Of a DNA stretch of 50,366 nt, positions 9,501-17,852 are shown in pieces. The stretch comes from an uncultured Formosa sp. (GTDB taxonomy: Bacteria > Bacteroidota > Bacteroidia > Flavobacteriales > Flavobacteriaceae). The stretch lies in contig CAJXDP010000006.1 of the NCBI GenBank assembly GCA_913052445.1, positions 1 to 50,366 of the forward strand, written 5' to 3'. Numbering within the stretch: position 1 is the stretch's first letter; each line of letters begins with the position of its first letter. Made by a program: the position numbers and the translations under genes. Under the pieces are notes generated by a model. The model was given only the letters and a program-made list of their open reading frames with translations. It did no database searches and was not told the origin of the DNA.

Positions 9501-9722
9501 AAAAGAGAAGGTCGCCCAGTTTCTAAAGGAGAATTTAACGATTCTTGCGCATGCTCTGCGGCTTGCGGTAGTGGCGCGATGAGATTTGGGGACATCAATG
9601 AAGAAGAAAGCCCTATTTCAGAGTTAGTAAAAGACGATCGGGCATACCATTTATTAGATCACGTAGGAACAAAGCCAAACGTAGTTTATCAAGTAAAAGT
9701 AAGAAACACAAACGAAGCATAA
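6597..9722 (+). CDS. actB: ACIII subunit ActB, iron-sulfur protein of molybdopterin oxidoreductase family
   Basis: ActB (1041 residues) is the large periplasmic iron-sulfur subunit of alternative complex III. The N-terminus carries a Tat-like TTRRDFLK motif (Arg53-Arg54) and a lipobox LAAC with Cys72, so it is probably a Tat-exported, lipid-anchored protein. Residues about 75-740 resemble molybdopterin oxidoreductases; in characterised ACIII this part holds no Mo cofactor. The C-terminal ferredoxin-like part has four Cys groups: CTGCGACVIAC (from Cys782), CQHCNHAPCETVCP, CVGTRYCANNCP, and CSFC...CACSAAC. This fits three [4Fe-4S] and one [3Fe-4S] cluster. Databases often label the family a Tat-variant molybdopterin oxidoreductase. 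It follows actA by 37 bases. Confidence 0.95.
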   Translation: MSSNKKYWKSVEELNPSHSSTVETLKQKEFTQEIPVDDFLGDKETLEDSSTTRRDFLKYVGFSTAAASLAACEGPVIKSIPYVVQPEQIIPGVANYYATAIANGYDFASVLIKTREGRPIKVESNGLAQANCSINARVQASVLDLYDNQRVVGPQKEGQAISWGELTAEVSQKLESFKGTDKSIVLLTQSFASPSTSKLISEFKQKYTNVSHVVYDAISESAAADAFQNKYGKRGLVNYDFSKAQTIVSIGADFLGDWQGGGFDSAYAKGRVPKNGKMSRHTQFEANMSLSGANADTRVALKPSHQKVVLAKLYGKLFGISVGGNLTTNLENAVDRAASELLKAGSNAVVLTGIQDVNAQNLVLAINEKLNSKAFDTARPIQTRLGNDKAVAKLVLDMNLGKVGAVIMAGVNPAYTLPNATAFVEGLKQTELSVAFSMKKDETASVSQYVAAAPHYLESWGDLETIKGHYGLMQPTIRPLFDTKQFQEVLLELIGTSGSYHDFVKSYWKRNILDGASWNDALHDGIYTTTTSQTIEIDNSFDSTGILSLSAAVNLLASTTTNGIELTLYPKTGMGDGQQANNPWLQEFPDPLTRTTWDNYLTVSEFDAKELGFYLETSTFFSQNSHDANGGLNGKYANITVNGVTVKIPVIIQPGQARGTMGMSFGYGRTNGLKTEMQTGVNAYPLYANFDPVQTATVQLADGKHEFACVQLHNTLMGRGDIIKETTLEVFNTKSASDWNPMTMVSLNHEETPVNSPDVDLWDEFDRSIGHHFNLSIDLNSCTGCGACVIACHAENNVPVVGKQEIRRSRDMHWLRIDRYYSSDETFEEDNTTKDNIEGLGSSLSTFGEMEVPSENPQVAFQPIMCQHCNHAPCETVCPVAASSHGRQGQNHMAYNRCVGTRYCANNCPYKVRRFNWFLYNENDEFDYHMNNDLGRMVLNPDVTVRSRGVMEKCSFCIQTTQAVILKAKREGRPVSKGEFNDSCACSAACGSGAMRFGDINEEESPISELVKDDRAYHLLDHVGTKPNVVYQVKVRNTNEA

Positions 9723-9750
9723 AATAATTAAGAAATAATATAAAAGCATT

Positions 9751-11217
9751 ATGGCGTCTCATTACGAAGCACCTATCAGAAGACCACTAGTTACTGGGGA
9801 AAAATCATACCATGATGTTACCTTGGATGTAGTTGCGCCCGTTGAAGGAAAAGCAAACAAACTTTGGTGGCTTGTTTTTTCTATTGCACTCGTGGCTTTT
9901 GGCTGGGGGTTAGGTTGTATGGTTTACACTGTCGCAACTGGAATTGGTACTTGGGGACTTAACAAAACTGTTGGATGGGCGTGGGATATTACAAATTTTG
10001 TTTGGTGGGTTGGTATTGGTCATGCTGGCACCTTAATATCAGCTGTTCTTTTGTTGTTCAGACAAAAATGGCGTATGGCAATCAATCGTTCTGCGGAAGC
10101 TATGACCATTTTCTCTGTAATACAAGCTGGATTATTTCCTATCATTCACATGGGCCGACCATGGTTGGCTTACTGGGTATTACCGATTCCAAACCAATTT
10201 GGATCGCTATGGGTTAACTTTAATTCTCCATTATTATGGGATGTATTTGCAATTTCTACCTACCTATCAGTTTCACTTGTATTCTGGTGGACAGGACTAT
10301 TGCCTGATTTTGCAATGATTCGTGACCGTGCTGTAAGGCCATTCCAAAAGAAAATTTATTCTTTATTAAGTTTTGGTTGGAGTGGACGCGCAAAAGATTG
10401 GCAGCGATTTGAAGAAGTTTCTTTGGTTCTTGCAGGCCTTGCAACTCCTTTAGTATTATCAGTTCATACGATTGTATCTTTTGATTTTGCTACCTCGGTA
10501 ATTCCAGGATGGCACACTACGATTTTTCCTCCTTATTTTGTGGCAGGGGCTATCTTCTCAGGATTTGCAATGGTAAATACGTTGCTAATTATAATGCGTA
10601 AAGTATGTAATCTCGAAGACTATATTACAGTACAGCATATCGAATTAATGAACATCGTAATTATGATTACGGGATCTATTGTTGGAGTTGCTTATATAAC
10701 TGAATTGTTTATTGCCTGGTATTCAGGAGTTGAATACGAACAATATGCTTTCTTGAACAGAGCAACAGGACCTTATGCATGGGCCTACTGGTCTATGATG
10801 TCATGTAATGTGTTTTCGCCACAATTTATGTGGTTTAAAAGACTTAGAACAAGTATTATGTTTTCGTTTTTTATATCGATTGTTGTAAATATTGGAATGT
10901 GGTTTGAGCGTTTTGTAATTATTGTTACCTCACTTCACAGAGATTACTTACCGTCGTCATGGACCATGTTCTCACCAACGTTTGTTGATATCGGAATTTT
11001 CATTGGAACTATTGGGTTCTTCTTTGTACTATTTTTATTATACTCAAGAACGTTCCCAGTGATCGCACAAGCAGAAGTCAAGACTATTTTAAAATCGTCA
11101 GGACAACGTTATAAAAATATTAGAGAAGCGGGTGGAAGCTTAGCAGGTACAGGTTCAGACAAACGTACCGATTCAAAGACAAAGCCTAAAGTAACCCCTA
11201 AAAAGAAAAAAGAGTAG
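9751..11217 (+). CDS. actC: ACIII subunit ActC, NrfD/PsrC-like membrane subunit
   Basis: The 488-residue polytopic membrane protein belongs to the NrfD/PsrC family and is one of two related quinol-side membrane subunits of alternative complex III. About ten hydrophobic helices can be read between residues 35 and 440, with charged loops and conserved GHAGTLISA and HMGRPWLAYWVLP segments. The last ~30 residues form a Lys-rich hydrophilic cytoplasmic tail. In the family, conserved polar residues in the helical bundle are proposed to move protons. It starts 28 bases after actB and ends 3 bases before actD. Confidence 0.94.
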   Translation: MASHYEAPIRRPLVTGEKSYHDVTLDVVAPVEGKANKLWWLVFSIALVAFGWGLGCMVYTVATGIGTWGLNKTVGWAWDITNFVWWVGIGHAGTLISAVLLLFRQKWRMAINRSAEAMTIFSVIQAGLFPIIHMGRPWLAYWVLPIPNQFGSLWVNFNSPLLWDVFAISTYLSVSLVFWWTGLLPDFAMIRDRAVRPFQKKIYSLLSFGWSGRAKDWQRFEEVSLVLAGLATPLVLSVHTIVSFDFATSVIPGWHTTIFPPYFVAGAIFSGFAMVNTLLIIMRKVCNLEDYITVQHIELMNIVIMITGSIVGVAYITELFIAWYSGVEYEQYAFLNRATGPYAWAYWSMMSCNVFSPQFMWFKRLRTSIMFSFFISIVVNIGMWFERFVIIVTSLHRDYLPSSWTMFSPTFVDIGIFIGTIGFFFVLFLLYSRTFPVIAQAEVKTILKSSGQRYKNIREAGGSLAGTGSDKRTDSKTKPKVTPKKKKE

Positions 11218-11220
11218 CCT

Positions 11221-11754
11221 ATGGGATCTTTAAAAGTTATTCACGCACTTTATACGGATGATGATGTTCTATTATCAGCGGTTAAAACGGTCAAGGCCGA
11301 AAAGCACCATATAGAAGAGATATACACACCTTTTCCAGTACATGGGCTCGACAAAGCAATGGGGTTAGAGCCAACTCGTATTGCAATTGCAGCTTTTATG
11401 TACGGTTGTGTTGGGTTGATAGTAGCAACCACTATGATGAACTACATCATGATTGAAGATTGGCCTCAAGATATTGGAGGAAAGCCAAGCTTTAGTTATT
11501 TAGAAAACATGCCAGCATTTGTGCCGATTATGTTTGAATTAACCGTATTTTTTGCAGCACACTTAATGGTTATTACTTTTTATTTAAGAAGTAGATTGTG
11601 GCCGTTTAAAAACGCTGAAAACCCTGACCCAAGAACAACTGATGATCATTTTTTAATGGAAATCCCTGTTCATAATAATGAAAAAGAATTAAAAACTCTT
11701 CTTACCAAAACAGGTGCAGTAGAGGTTCATATTGTTGATAAAGAAGCACATTAG
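11221..11754 (+). CDS. actD: ACIII subunit ActD (DUF3341)
   Basis: This 177-residue protein matches ActD, the DUF3341 membrane subunit of alternative complex III. A cytoplasmic N-terminal part (about 1-55, with EEIYTPFPVHGLDKAMGL typical of the family) is followed by two membrane helices (about 58-80 and 100-122) and a short C-terminal soluble part. The FxPxHGLDxA region is the most recognisable family signature. It contains no cofactor motif and probably stabilises the ActC/ActF core. It starts 3 bases after actC, and actE begins 4 bases after its stop, so translation is likely coupled. Confidence 0.92.
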   Translation: MGSLKVIHALYTDDDVLLSAVKTVKAEKHHIEEIYTPFPVHGLDKAMGLEPTRIAIAAFMYGCVGLIVATTMMNYIMIEDWPQDIGGKPSFSYLENMPAFVPIMFELTVFFAAHLMVITFYLRSRLWPFKNAENPDPRTTDDHFLMEIPVHNNEKELKTLLTKTGAVEVHIVDKEAH

Positions 11755-11758
11755 TCTT

Positions 11759-12310
11759 ATGAAAAGTGTATCAAAAATAATCGTTTTAGTAGTGTTCTTA
11801 GGGACGACGTTCTCTTGTCAAAATGATAACAGTCCAAATTATCAATATTTTCCAAATATGTATAAGTCTGTTGCCTATGAAGCTTATGGTGAATATGATG
11901 TCTTTCCAAATTCACAACAAGCATTGTTACCTGTAAAAGGAACGATCTCAAGAGGCCATTCATTATATGAGTACGAAAACACGAACGAAGGTTATGCTGC
12001 AGCGTTATCTGAGCTTATATCCCCTTTGGGCTCTGCTGAATTAGATGCTAAAAGAGGGAAAGAACTATATGATATCTATTGTGGTATTTGTCACGGAACT
12101 AAAGGAGCTGGCCAAGGAAAGCTAGTGAAAAGAGAGAAAATACTTGGAGTTCCAAGCTATGCAGACAGAGAGATTACTACAGGGAGTATTTACCATGTAA
12201 TTTACTTTGGTAAAAACACGATGGGCTCGTATGCAAATTTATTGAATGAGGAAGAACGTTGGCAAGTAACGGCCTATGTTGAAAATCTAAGAGCAGAATT
12301 AAAAAAATAA
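11759..12310 (+). CDS. actE: ACIII subunit ActE, monohaem cytochrome c lipoprotein
   Basis: The 183-residue protein begins at ATG 11759; the longer frame from TTG 11732 overlaps actD and would bury the signal peptide. It has a lipoprotein signal (MKSVSKII...) with lipobox TFSC, so it is anchored by a lipidated cysteine. The haem site CGICH is in the second half (near 12078), followed by GTKGAGQGKLV. A candidate axial Met is in NTMGSYANLL, and EERWQVTAYVENLR is the typical C-terminal cytochrome c helix. Its role is electron transfer within or out of alternative complex III. Confidence 0.93.
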   Translation: MKSVSKIIVLVVFLGTTFSCQNDNSPNYQYFPNMYKSVAYEAYGEYDVFPNSQQALLPVKGTISRGHSLYEYENTNEGYAAALSELISPLGSAELDAKRGKELYDIYCGICHGTKGAGQGKLVKREKILGVPSYADREITTGSIYHVIYFGKNTMGSYANLLNEEERWQVTAYVENLRAELKK

Positions 12311-12332
12311 GAAAAGTAAAACATCTATATAC

Positions 12333-13736
12333 ATGTACACGTTTTCAAAAAGACTTAAAATTGTTTCAATCCTTCTGTTCGTAGTTGGTGCTGTAGGTTG
12401 GGGAACAAGTTATGTAGCATCTCATGACTTGACACTTGATGATGTAAAAGCATTGCTTGCAGAAGAACATTCGTACCACGGAGCAGAGACCTCTCATAGC
12501 GAAGAAGCATACGGAGCAGATGCTCAACGTGACGTCCAAACAAATTCGGAGGCACATGCTGCAATGATACATTCTACACATGACTCAAATACTCACGCTG
12601 AAGAATCACACGTAGTAGATACTCACAATGACGATGCTCATGCTGAGCATGTATTACACCAAATGCACAACAGACCTTATGCTGCTTTGTATGTAGCCGC
12701 TTTTTTCTTTTTCATGATTTCTTTGGGAGTGTTAGCCTTTTATGCAATACAATATGCTGCACAGGCCGGTTGGTCTCCAGTACTTTTTAGAGTTATGGAA
12801 GCAATTACCTATTACCTTTTACCGGGTGCCTTGATCGTTTTAGGAATTGCTTGGTGGGCTGGAGATCACATCTTTATATGGATGGATCCAGAAGTAGTAG
12901 CTCATGACGAACTAATTCAAGCAAAATCAGGCTGGTTAAATAAAACCTGGTTTATGATTAGAGGTTTAATTTTCATCACTGGATGGAGCTTGTACCGTTA
13001 TTTCTCTCGTAAGTTTTCACTAGCCCAAGATTTAGCTGATGTAAATGACAATAAGAATTTTAAAAATAACTTTAGAATATCAGCAGGATTCCTTGTGTTT
13101 TATATTTACACGGAGTCTATAATGTCATGGGATTGGATCATGAGTGTTGACCCACATTGGTTTAGTACCCTGTTTGGATGGTATGTATTTGCAAGTATGT
13201 TTGTCAGTGGAATTACTGTAATTGCCTTAATCACTATTTATCTAAAATCTAAAGGATTAATGGAATTTGTAAATGACAGTCATTTACATGATTTAGCTAA
13301 GTTTATGTTTGCCATAAGTGTTTTCTGGACTTATTTATGGTTTTCACAATTTATGCTTATTTGGTATGCAAATATTCCTGAAGAAGTAACATACTTCGTA
13401 ACTAGAATAGAAGACTATAACCTCCCATTCTTTGGAATGATAATTTTAAACTTTATATTCCCCTTCTTAGTGTTGATAAACAGCGACTACAAGAGAGTGC
13501 CATGGTTTATCGTGATGGCTGGGGTTGTTATATTGTTTGGTCATTATATAGACGTATTTAATATGATAATGCCAGCCACTGTAGGAGATCGATGGTTTAT
13601 TGGGGTTCCGGAAATTAGCGCCGTATTATTATTTTTAGGATTATTCATCTTTGTTGTTTTTTATGCGCTTTCAAAAGCACCATTACTAGCAAAGGGAAAT
13701 CCTTTTATTAAGGAAAGCGAACATTTTCATTATTAA
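12333..13736 (+). CDS. actF: ACIII subunit ActF, second NrfD-like membrane subunit
   Basis: ActF (467 residues) is the second large membrane subunit of alternative complex III, distantly related to ActC. After a first helix (about 8-28) comes a hydrophilic loop up to about residue 110 with 13 His among roughly 70 residues plus many Asp/Glu. About nine further helices follow, with conserved-looking stretches such as YTESIMSWDWIMSVDPHWFS and FGHYIDVFNMIMP. Databases call this family quinol:cytochrome c oxidoreductase membrane subunit. It sits between actE and coxB with short spacers, in one operon. Confidence 0.93.
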   Translation: MYTFSKRLKIVSILLFVVGAVGWGTSYVASHDLTLDDVKALLAEEHSYHGAETSHSEEAYGADAQRDVQTNSEAHAAMIHSTHDSNTHAEESHVVDTHNDDAHAEHVLHQMHNRPYAALYVAAFFFFMISLGVLAFYAIQYAAQAGWSPVLFRVMEAITYYLLPGALIVLGIAWWAGDHIFIWMDPEVVAHDELIQAKSGWLNKTWFMIRGLIFITGWSLYRYFSRKFSLAQDLADVNDNKNFKNNFRISAGFLVFYIYTESIMSWDWIMSVDPHWFSTLFGWYVFASMFVSGITVIALITIYLKSKGLMEFVNDSHLHDLAKFMFAISVFWTYLWFSQFMLIWYANIPEEVTYFVTRIEDYNLPFFGMIILNFIFPFLVLINSDYKRVPWFIVMAGVVILFGHYIDVFNMIMPATVGDRWFIGVPEISAVLLFLGLFIFVVFYALSKAPLLAKGNPFIKESEHFHY

Positions 13737-13764
13737 TTAAAATTTAAAAAGACAAGATATAAAG

Positions 13765-14835
13765 ATGACTGGCTTATTAACTATATTAATTTTATTAGGG
13801 ATCACTATTGCAATATGGCAAATGGTCAAAATTTTTGATTTAGCGCAAGTAAATAAAGATGTTTCACAAGTAGCTAATGACAATGACAACAGAGTCAATG
13901 GATACCTAATGTTAGCCTTCTTGGGCTTTATTTATGGAATTACAATTGTCTCTTTTGCGTTATGGGGTGATTTACCACTAACCTCTAATTCAGCGTCCGA
14001 ACATGGGCCAGAAATTGATCGTTTAATGATCATTTCTATGGTAGTTATTTTTATAGTACAAACCATTACACAGTTCTTATTACACTACTTTGCTTTTAAA
14101 TACAAAGGAGAAAAAGGCCGTAAAGCTTTGTTCTATGCAGATAATGACAAGTTGGAATTCATATGGACCATAATTCCAGTAATTGTACTAGCGGGCCTAA
14201 TAATGTATGGACTGTTTACTTGGACAGACATCATGACCATAGATGAAGATGATGATCCAATCGTGGTAGAACTTTATGCACAACAATTTAACTGGAAAGC
14301 AAGATATGCAGGAGAAGATAATGTACTAGGTAAAGCAAATGTCCGATTAATTAATCTTGATAATGCAAATATTTTAGGTTTAGATGAGTCAGATCCCAAT
14401 GCTCAAGACGATATCATATCAACGGAATTACACTTGCCCGTGGGTAGCCCTATATTGTTCAAGATGCGTTCTCAAGATGTTTTACACTCTGCTTATATGC
14501 CTCATTTTAGAGCACAAATGAATTGTGTCCCAGGAATGATAACACAATTTTCTTTCACTCCCACAGTCACTACAGAAGAAATGAGGTTAAACCCAGATAT
14601 TTATGAAAAAGTAAAAAACATTAATAGGATCAGAGTTAATAAAAGTAAGAAACTTCAAGCCAAGGGCGAAGAGCCTTTAGATCGCTACGAGTTTGACTAC
14701 TTATTACTTTGCAATAAAATATGTGGAAAGTCTCATTACAATATGCAAATGAAAATAATTGTTGAGTCACAAGAAGATTACAACGAATGGTTAAAAGAGC
14801 AAAAATTGTTTAAGAACTCTTTGGTTCAAAATTAA
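13765..14835 (+). CDS. coxB: Cytochrome c oxidase subunit II
   Basis: Subunit II receives electrons at the CuA centre and passes them to subunit I. The 356-residue protein has an extra N-terminal helix (1-22) and helices near 47-67, 86-110 and 133-153, followed by the periplasmic cupredoxin domain. The CuA ligands are visible: His241 in DVLHSAYM, then Cys316, Cys320, His324 and Met327 in CNKICGKSHYNM. The usual Glu between the two Cys (CxExC) is Lys318 here. No fused cytochrome c domain is present, so electrons probably come from ACIII or a separate cytochrome c. coxA follows after 22 bases. Confidence 0.95.
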   Translation: MTGLLTILILLGITIAIWQMVKIFDLAQVNKDVSQVANDNDNRVNGYLMLAFLGFIYGITIVSFALWGDLPLTSNSASEHGPEIDRLMIISMVVIFIVQTITQFLLHYFAFKYKGEKGRKALFYADNDKLEFIWTIIPVIVLAGLIMYGLFTWTDIMTIDEDDDPIVVELYAQQFNWKARYAGEDNVLGKANVRLINLDNANILGLDESDPNAQDDIISTELHLPVGSPILFKMRSQDVLHSAYMPHFRAQMNCVPGMITQFSFTPTVTTEEMRLNPDIYEKVKNINRIRVNKSKKLQAKGEEPLDRYEFDYLLLCNKICGKSHYNMQMKIIVESQEDYNEWLKEQKLFKNSLVQN

Positions 14836-14857
14836 AAAATAATAATACAATAAGTTT

Positions 14858-16651
14858 ATGTCAGCACACGTAGATACTAATGCACACGAAGACGATCATG
14901 GACATCATCACAAGGAAACATTTGTAACTAAATACATTTTTAGTCAAGATCATAAAATGATAGCTAAGCAGTATTTGATTACTGGAGTTATTATGGGAGT
15001 GATTGGGATTTTAATGTCTCTTTTAATGCGAATGCAAATTGCATGGCCCTCCGAGCCCAATGTAATTTTCGAAGCATTATTAGGCAAATGGGCGCCTGGA
15101 GGCGTGATGGATGCTGATATTTATTTGGCTTTAGTGACCATTCACGGAACTATAATGGTCTTTTTTGTACTTACTGCGGGTTTGAGTGGGACATTTAGTA
15201 ACTTATTAATTCCATTGCAAATTGGCGCAAGAGATATGGCCTCAGGGTTTCTTAATATGATTTCTTATTGGCTATTCTTTTTATCTAGCGTAATTATGGT
15301 TATGTCCTTTTTTGTAGAAGCAGGCCCTGCAGCAGCAGGATGGACTATTTATCCTCCATTAAGTGCATTGCCTTTAGCTCAAGGGGGCTCAGGAGCAGGA
15401 ATGACTATGTGGTTAGTTTCTATGGCTATATTTATTGTTTCTTCTTTATTAGGATCTTTAAACTACATAGTAACAGTAGTGAATCTGAGAACAAAAGGTA
15501 TGTCAATGACAAGACTACCATTAACAATATGGGCATTTTTTATAACAGCTGTTATTGGAGTTGTATCTTTCCCAGTCTTACTATCAGCTGCGTTATTATT
15601 AATTATGGACCGAAGCTTTGGAACCTCTTTCTTTTTGTCTGATATTTTTATTCAAGGGGAAGTATTGCATTACCAAGGAGGATCTCCTGTATTATTTGAG
15701 CACTTGTTTTGGTTTTTAGGCCATCCTGAAGTATATATTGTACTGCTTCCAGCATTAGGGATTACTTCTGAAGTAATTGCAACAAACTCACGCAAACCAA
15801 TTTTTGGATACCGTGCCATGGTTGCTTCTATTTTGGCTATTGCTTTCTTGTCAACGATCGTATGGGGTCACCATATGTTTATTTCTGGAATGAACCCATT
15901 TTTAGGATCTGTATTTACATTTACAACCTTATTAATAGCAATACCGTCTGCAGTAAAAGCCTTTAATTACATCACTACTTTGTGGAAAGGAAATTTACAG
16001 CTAAATCCGGCTATGTTATTTTCAATTGGGTTAGTTTCAACTTTCATAACAGGAGGTCTTACAGGAATTATTCTTGGAGATAGTGCTTTAGATATTAATG
16101 TTCATGACACTTACTTTGTTGTTGCTCACTTCCATTTGGTTATGGGAATTTCAGCACTCTATGGACTTTTTGCTGGAGTATATCATTGGTTCCCAAAAAT
16201 GTTTGGTCGCATGCTTAACAAAAACTTAGGATACATTCATTTTTGGGTGACAGCGATATGTGCTTATGGAGTCTTTTTCCCAATGCACTTTATTGGAATG
16301 GCAGGTTTACCAAGACGTTATTACACAAACAGTAACTTTCCGTTATTTGATGATACTTCAAACGTTCAGATTCTTATTACCGTGTTTGCACTGATCGGTG
16401 GTATTTTTCAATTAGTATTTTTATGGAACTTTATTCATAGTATGTTTTATGGAAAGAAAGCAGAACAAAACCCATGGAGATCCAATACGCTTGAATGGAC
16501 TGCTCCTGTTGAACATATGCACGGAAACTGGCCCGGAGAAATTCCTCATGTACACCGTTGGGCTTACGACTACAGCAAGCCAGGTCATGATGATGATTTT
16601 GTGTCACAGAACATTCCATTAAAAAAAGGTGAAGAAGAGTTACAGCATTAG
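14858..16651 (+). CDS. coxA: Cytochrome c oxidase subunit I
   Basis: This is the catalytic haem-copper subunit reducing O2 and pumping protons (597 residues, about 12 helices). The CuB ligand His289 and cross-linked Tyr293 lie in GHPEVY, with Glu291 marking an A1-type oxidase. CuB ligands His338-His339 are in WGHHMF, and the haem ligands His424/His426 are in VVAHFHLVMG. The N-terminus is His-rich (six His in the first 18 residues). It is the last gene of the act-cox operon before a strong terminator. No subunit III or IV gene is adjacent, so these must be elsewhere. Close linkage to ACIII fits the physical ACIII-aa3 supercomplex known from Flavobacterium johnsoniae. Confidence 0.96.
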   Translation: MSAHVDTNAHEDDHGHHHKETFVTKYIFSQDHKMIAKQYLITGVIMGVIGILMSLLMRMQIAWPSEPNVIFEALLGKWAPGGVMDADIYLALVTIHGTIMVFFVLTAGLSGTFSNLLIPLQIGARDMASGFLNMISYWLFFLSSVIMVMSFFVEAGPAAAGWTIYPPLSALPLAQGGSGAGMTMWLVSMAIFIVSSLLGSLNYIVTVVNLRTKGMSMTRLPLTIWAFFITAVIGVVSFPVLLSAALLLIMDRSFGTSFFLSDIFIQGEVLHYQGGSPVLFEHLFWFLGHPEVYIVLLPALGITSEVIATNSRKPIFGYRAMVASILAIAFLSTIVWGHHMFISGMNPFLGSVFTFTTLLIAIPSAVKAFNYITTLWKGNLQLNPAMLFSIGLVSTFITGGLTGIILGDSALDINVHDTYFVVAHFHLVMGISALYGLFAGVYHWFPKMFGRMLNKNLGYIHFWVTAICAYGVFFPMHFIGMAGLPRRYYTNSNFPLFDDTSNVQILITVFALIGGIFQLVFLWNFIHSMFYGKKAEQNPWRSNTLEWTAPVEHMHGNWPGEIPHVHRWAYDYSKPGHDDDFVSQNIPLKKGEEELQH

Positions 16652-16676
16652 ACTGTTAATACTTAATACTATATTT

Positions 16677-16711
16677 AAAAGCCTTTCTTAAAACAAGAAA
16701 GGCTTTTTCTT
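16677..16711 (+). terminator. Terminator of the act-cox operon
   Basis: A 13-bp stem AAAAGCCTTTCTT/AAGAAAGGCTTTT (16677-16689 with 16695-16707) has a 5-nt loop AAAAC and a T-rich tail. It lies 25 bases after the coxA stop and ends immediately before the ruvB -7 element. Confidence 0.92.
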
Positions 16712-16719
16712 TATATTTG
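16712..16719 (+). promoter_or_regulatory. -7 element TATATTTG for ruvB
   Basis: A full TAnnTTTG match whose last base is only 5 bases before the ruvB ATG (16725). With transcription normally starting a few bases after this element, the mRNA would begin at or next to the start codon. A -33 element is not evident because that position overlaps the act-cox terminator hairpin. Confidence 0.6.
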
Positions 16720-16724
16720 TTAAT

Positions 16725-17747
16725 ATGAATGAAAATCTAGATCCAACCGACGAAAATTTATCAGCAGAGGAACATGATATTGAAAAGGTATTAAGACCAC
16801 TTTCATTTGATGATTTTGCAGGTCAAGATCAAGTGCTTGAAAATTTACAGATTTTTGTAGAAGCTGCCGTGGAGCGTGATGAAGCTTTGGATCATACATT
16901 ATTTCATGGCCCTCCAGGGCTTGGGAAAACAACGCTTGCACATATTCTTGCAAATGAACTAGGAGTGGGCATTAAAGTAACATCTGGTCCTGTTTTGGAT
17001 AAGCCAGGTGATCTTGCAGGATTACTTACAAACCTAGATGAAAGAGATGTGCTATTCATTGACGAAATTCATCGTCTTAGCCCCATAGTCGAAGAGTATT
17101 TATACTCCGCGATGGAGGACTACAAAATAGATATTATGATTGAGTCAGGTCCTAACGCCAGGACGGTTCAAATCAACTTAAACCCTTTCACATTAGTTGG
17201 CGCCACAACAAGATCAGGCCTTTTGACAGCTCCGATGCGTGCTAGATTTGGGATTAGCAGTCGCTTACAATATTATTCAACGGAACTACTCTCTACTATT
17301 ATTCAACGGAGCTCGGAAATTTTAAAGGTTTCTATTAGCATGGAAGCCGCCATTGAAATAGCTGGCCGGAGTCGTGGAACTCCCCGAATAGCCAATGCAT
17401 TACTGAGACGTGTTAGAGATTTTGCACAAATAAAGGGTAACGGAAAAATTGATATTGAAATTGCAAAATTTGGGCTAAAAGCATTGAATGTAGATGCTCA
17501 TGGCCTTGACGAAATGGATAATAAAATTTTAACAACGATTATAGATAAGTTTAAAGGAGGACCAGTTGGGGTCACTACAATAGCAACCGCAGTTAGTGAA
17601 AGCCCAGAAACTATTGAAGAAGTTTACGAACCTTTTTTAATCCAACAAGGTTTTATCATGCGAACTCCTAGAGGACGTGAAGTTACCGAACTAGCATACA
17701 AACATTTAGGTCGTGTTAAGGGTGATATTCAGGGTGGGTTATTTTAG
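16725..17747 (+). CDS. ruvB: Holliday junction branch migration helicase RuvB
   Basis: RuvB is the AAA+ hexameric motor that drives Holliday junction branch migration with RuvA. The 340-residue protein has the RuvB order: [12 protein letters not shown] near 23-34, Walker A GPPGLGKT (62-69), Walker B FIDEIHRL (near 110), an ATTRSGLL sensor region (near 165-172) and a C-terminal winged helix (about 260-340, [13 protein letters not shown]). The start is an ATG 5 bases after a -7 element. ruvA is encoded about 5.2 kb downstream on the same strand rather than next to it; ruvC is not in the window. Confidence 0.97.
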   Translation: MNENLDPTDENLSAEEHDIEKVLRPLSFDDFAGQDQVLENLQIFVEAAVERDEALDHTLFHGPPGLGKTTLAHILANELGVGIKVTSGPVLDKPGDLAGLLTNLDERDVLFIDEIHRLSPIVEEYLYSAMEDYKIDIMIESGPNARTVQINLNPFTLVGATTRSGLLTAPMRARFGISSRLQYYSTELLSTIIQRSSEILKVSISMEAAIEIAGRSRGTPRIANALLRRVRDFAQIKGNGKIDIEIAKFGLKALNVDAHGLDEMDNKILTTIIDKFKGGPVGVTTIATAVSESPETIEEVYEPFLIQQGFIMRTPRGREVTELAYKHLGRVKGDIQGGLF

Positions 17748-17852
17748 ACCGTAAATCATGGGGTTTTTTTCAGAGAAACTTTTTCAAAAAAGTCTCGCTT
17801 ATTAGTTAACTGTTCACATATCAAATGGTTTAACAAGCTTTAATCACTATTT

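Noticed and set aside
11732-11758. TTG start of ActE overlapping actD
   Set aside because: It adds nine residues in front of a complete lipoprotein signal peptide, while ATG 11759 sits 4 bases after the actD stop.
17760-17800. Hairpin after ruvB as a terminator
   Set aside because: ACTTTTT/AAAAAGT forms a weak AT stem with bulges toward GAG/CTC and no T-run follows it, so read-through into queG is more likely.
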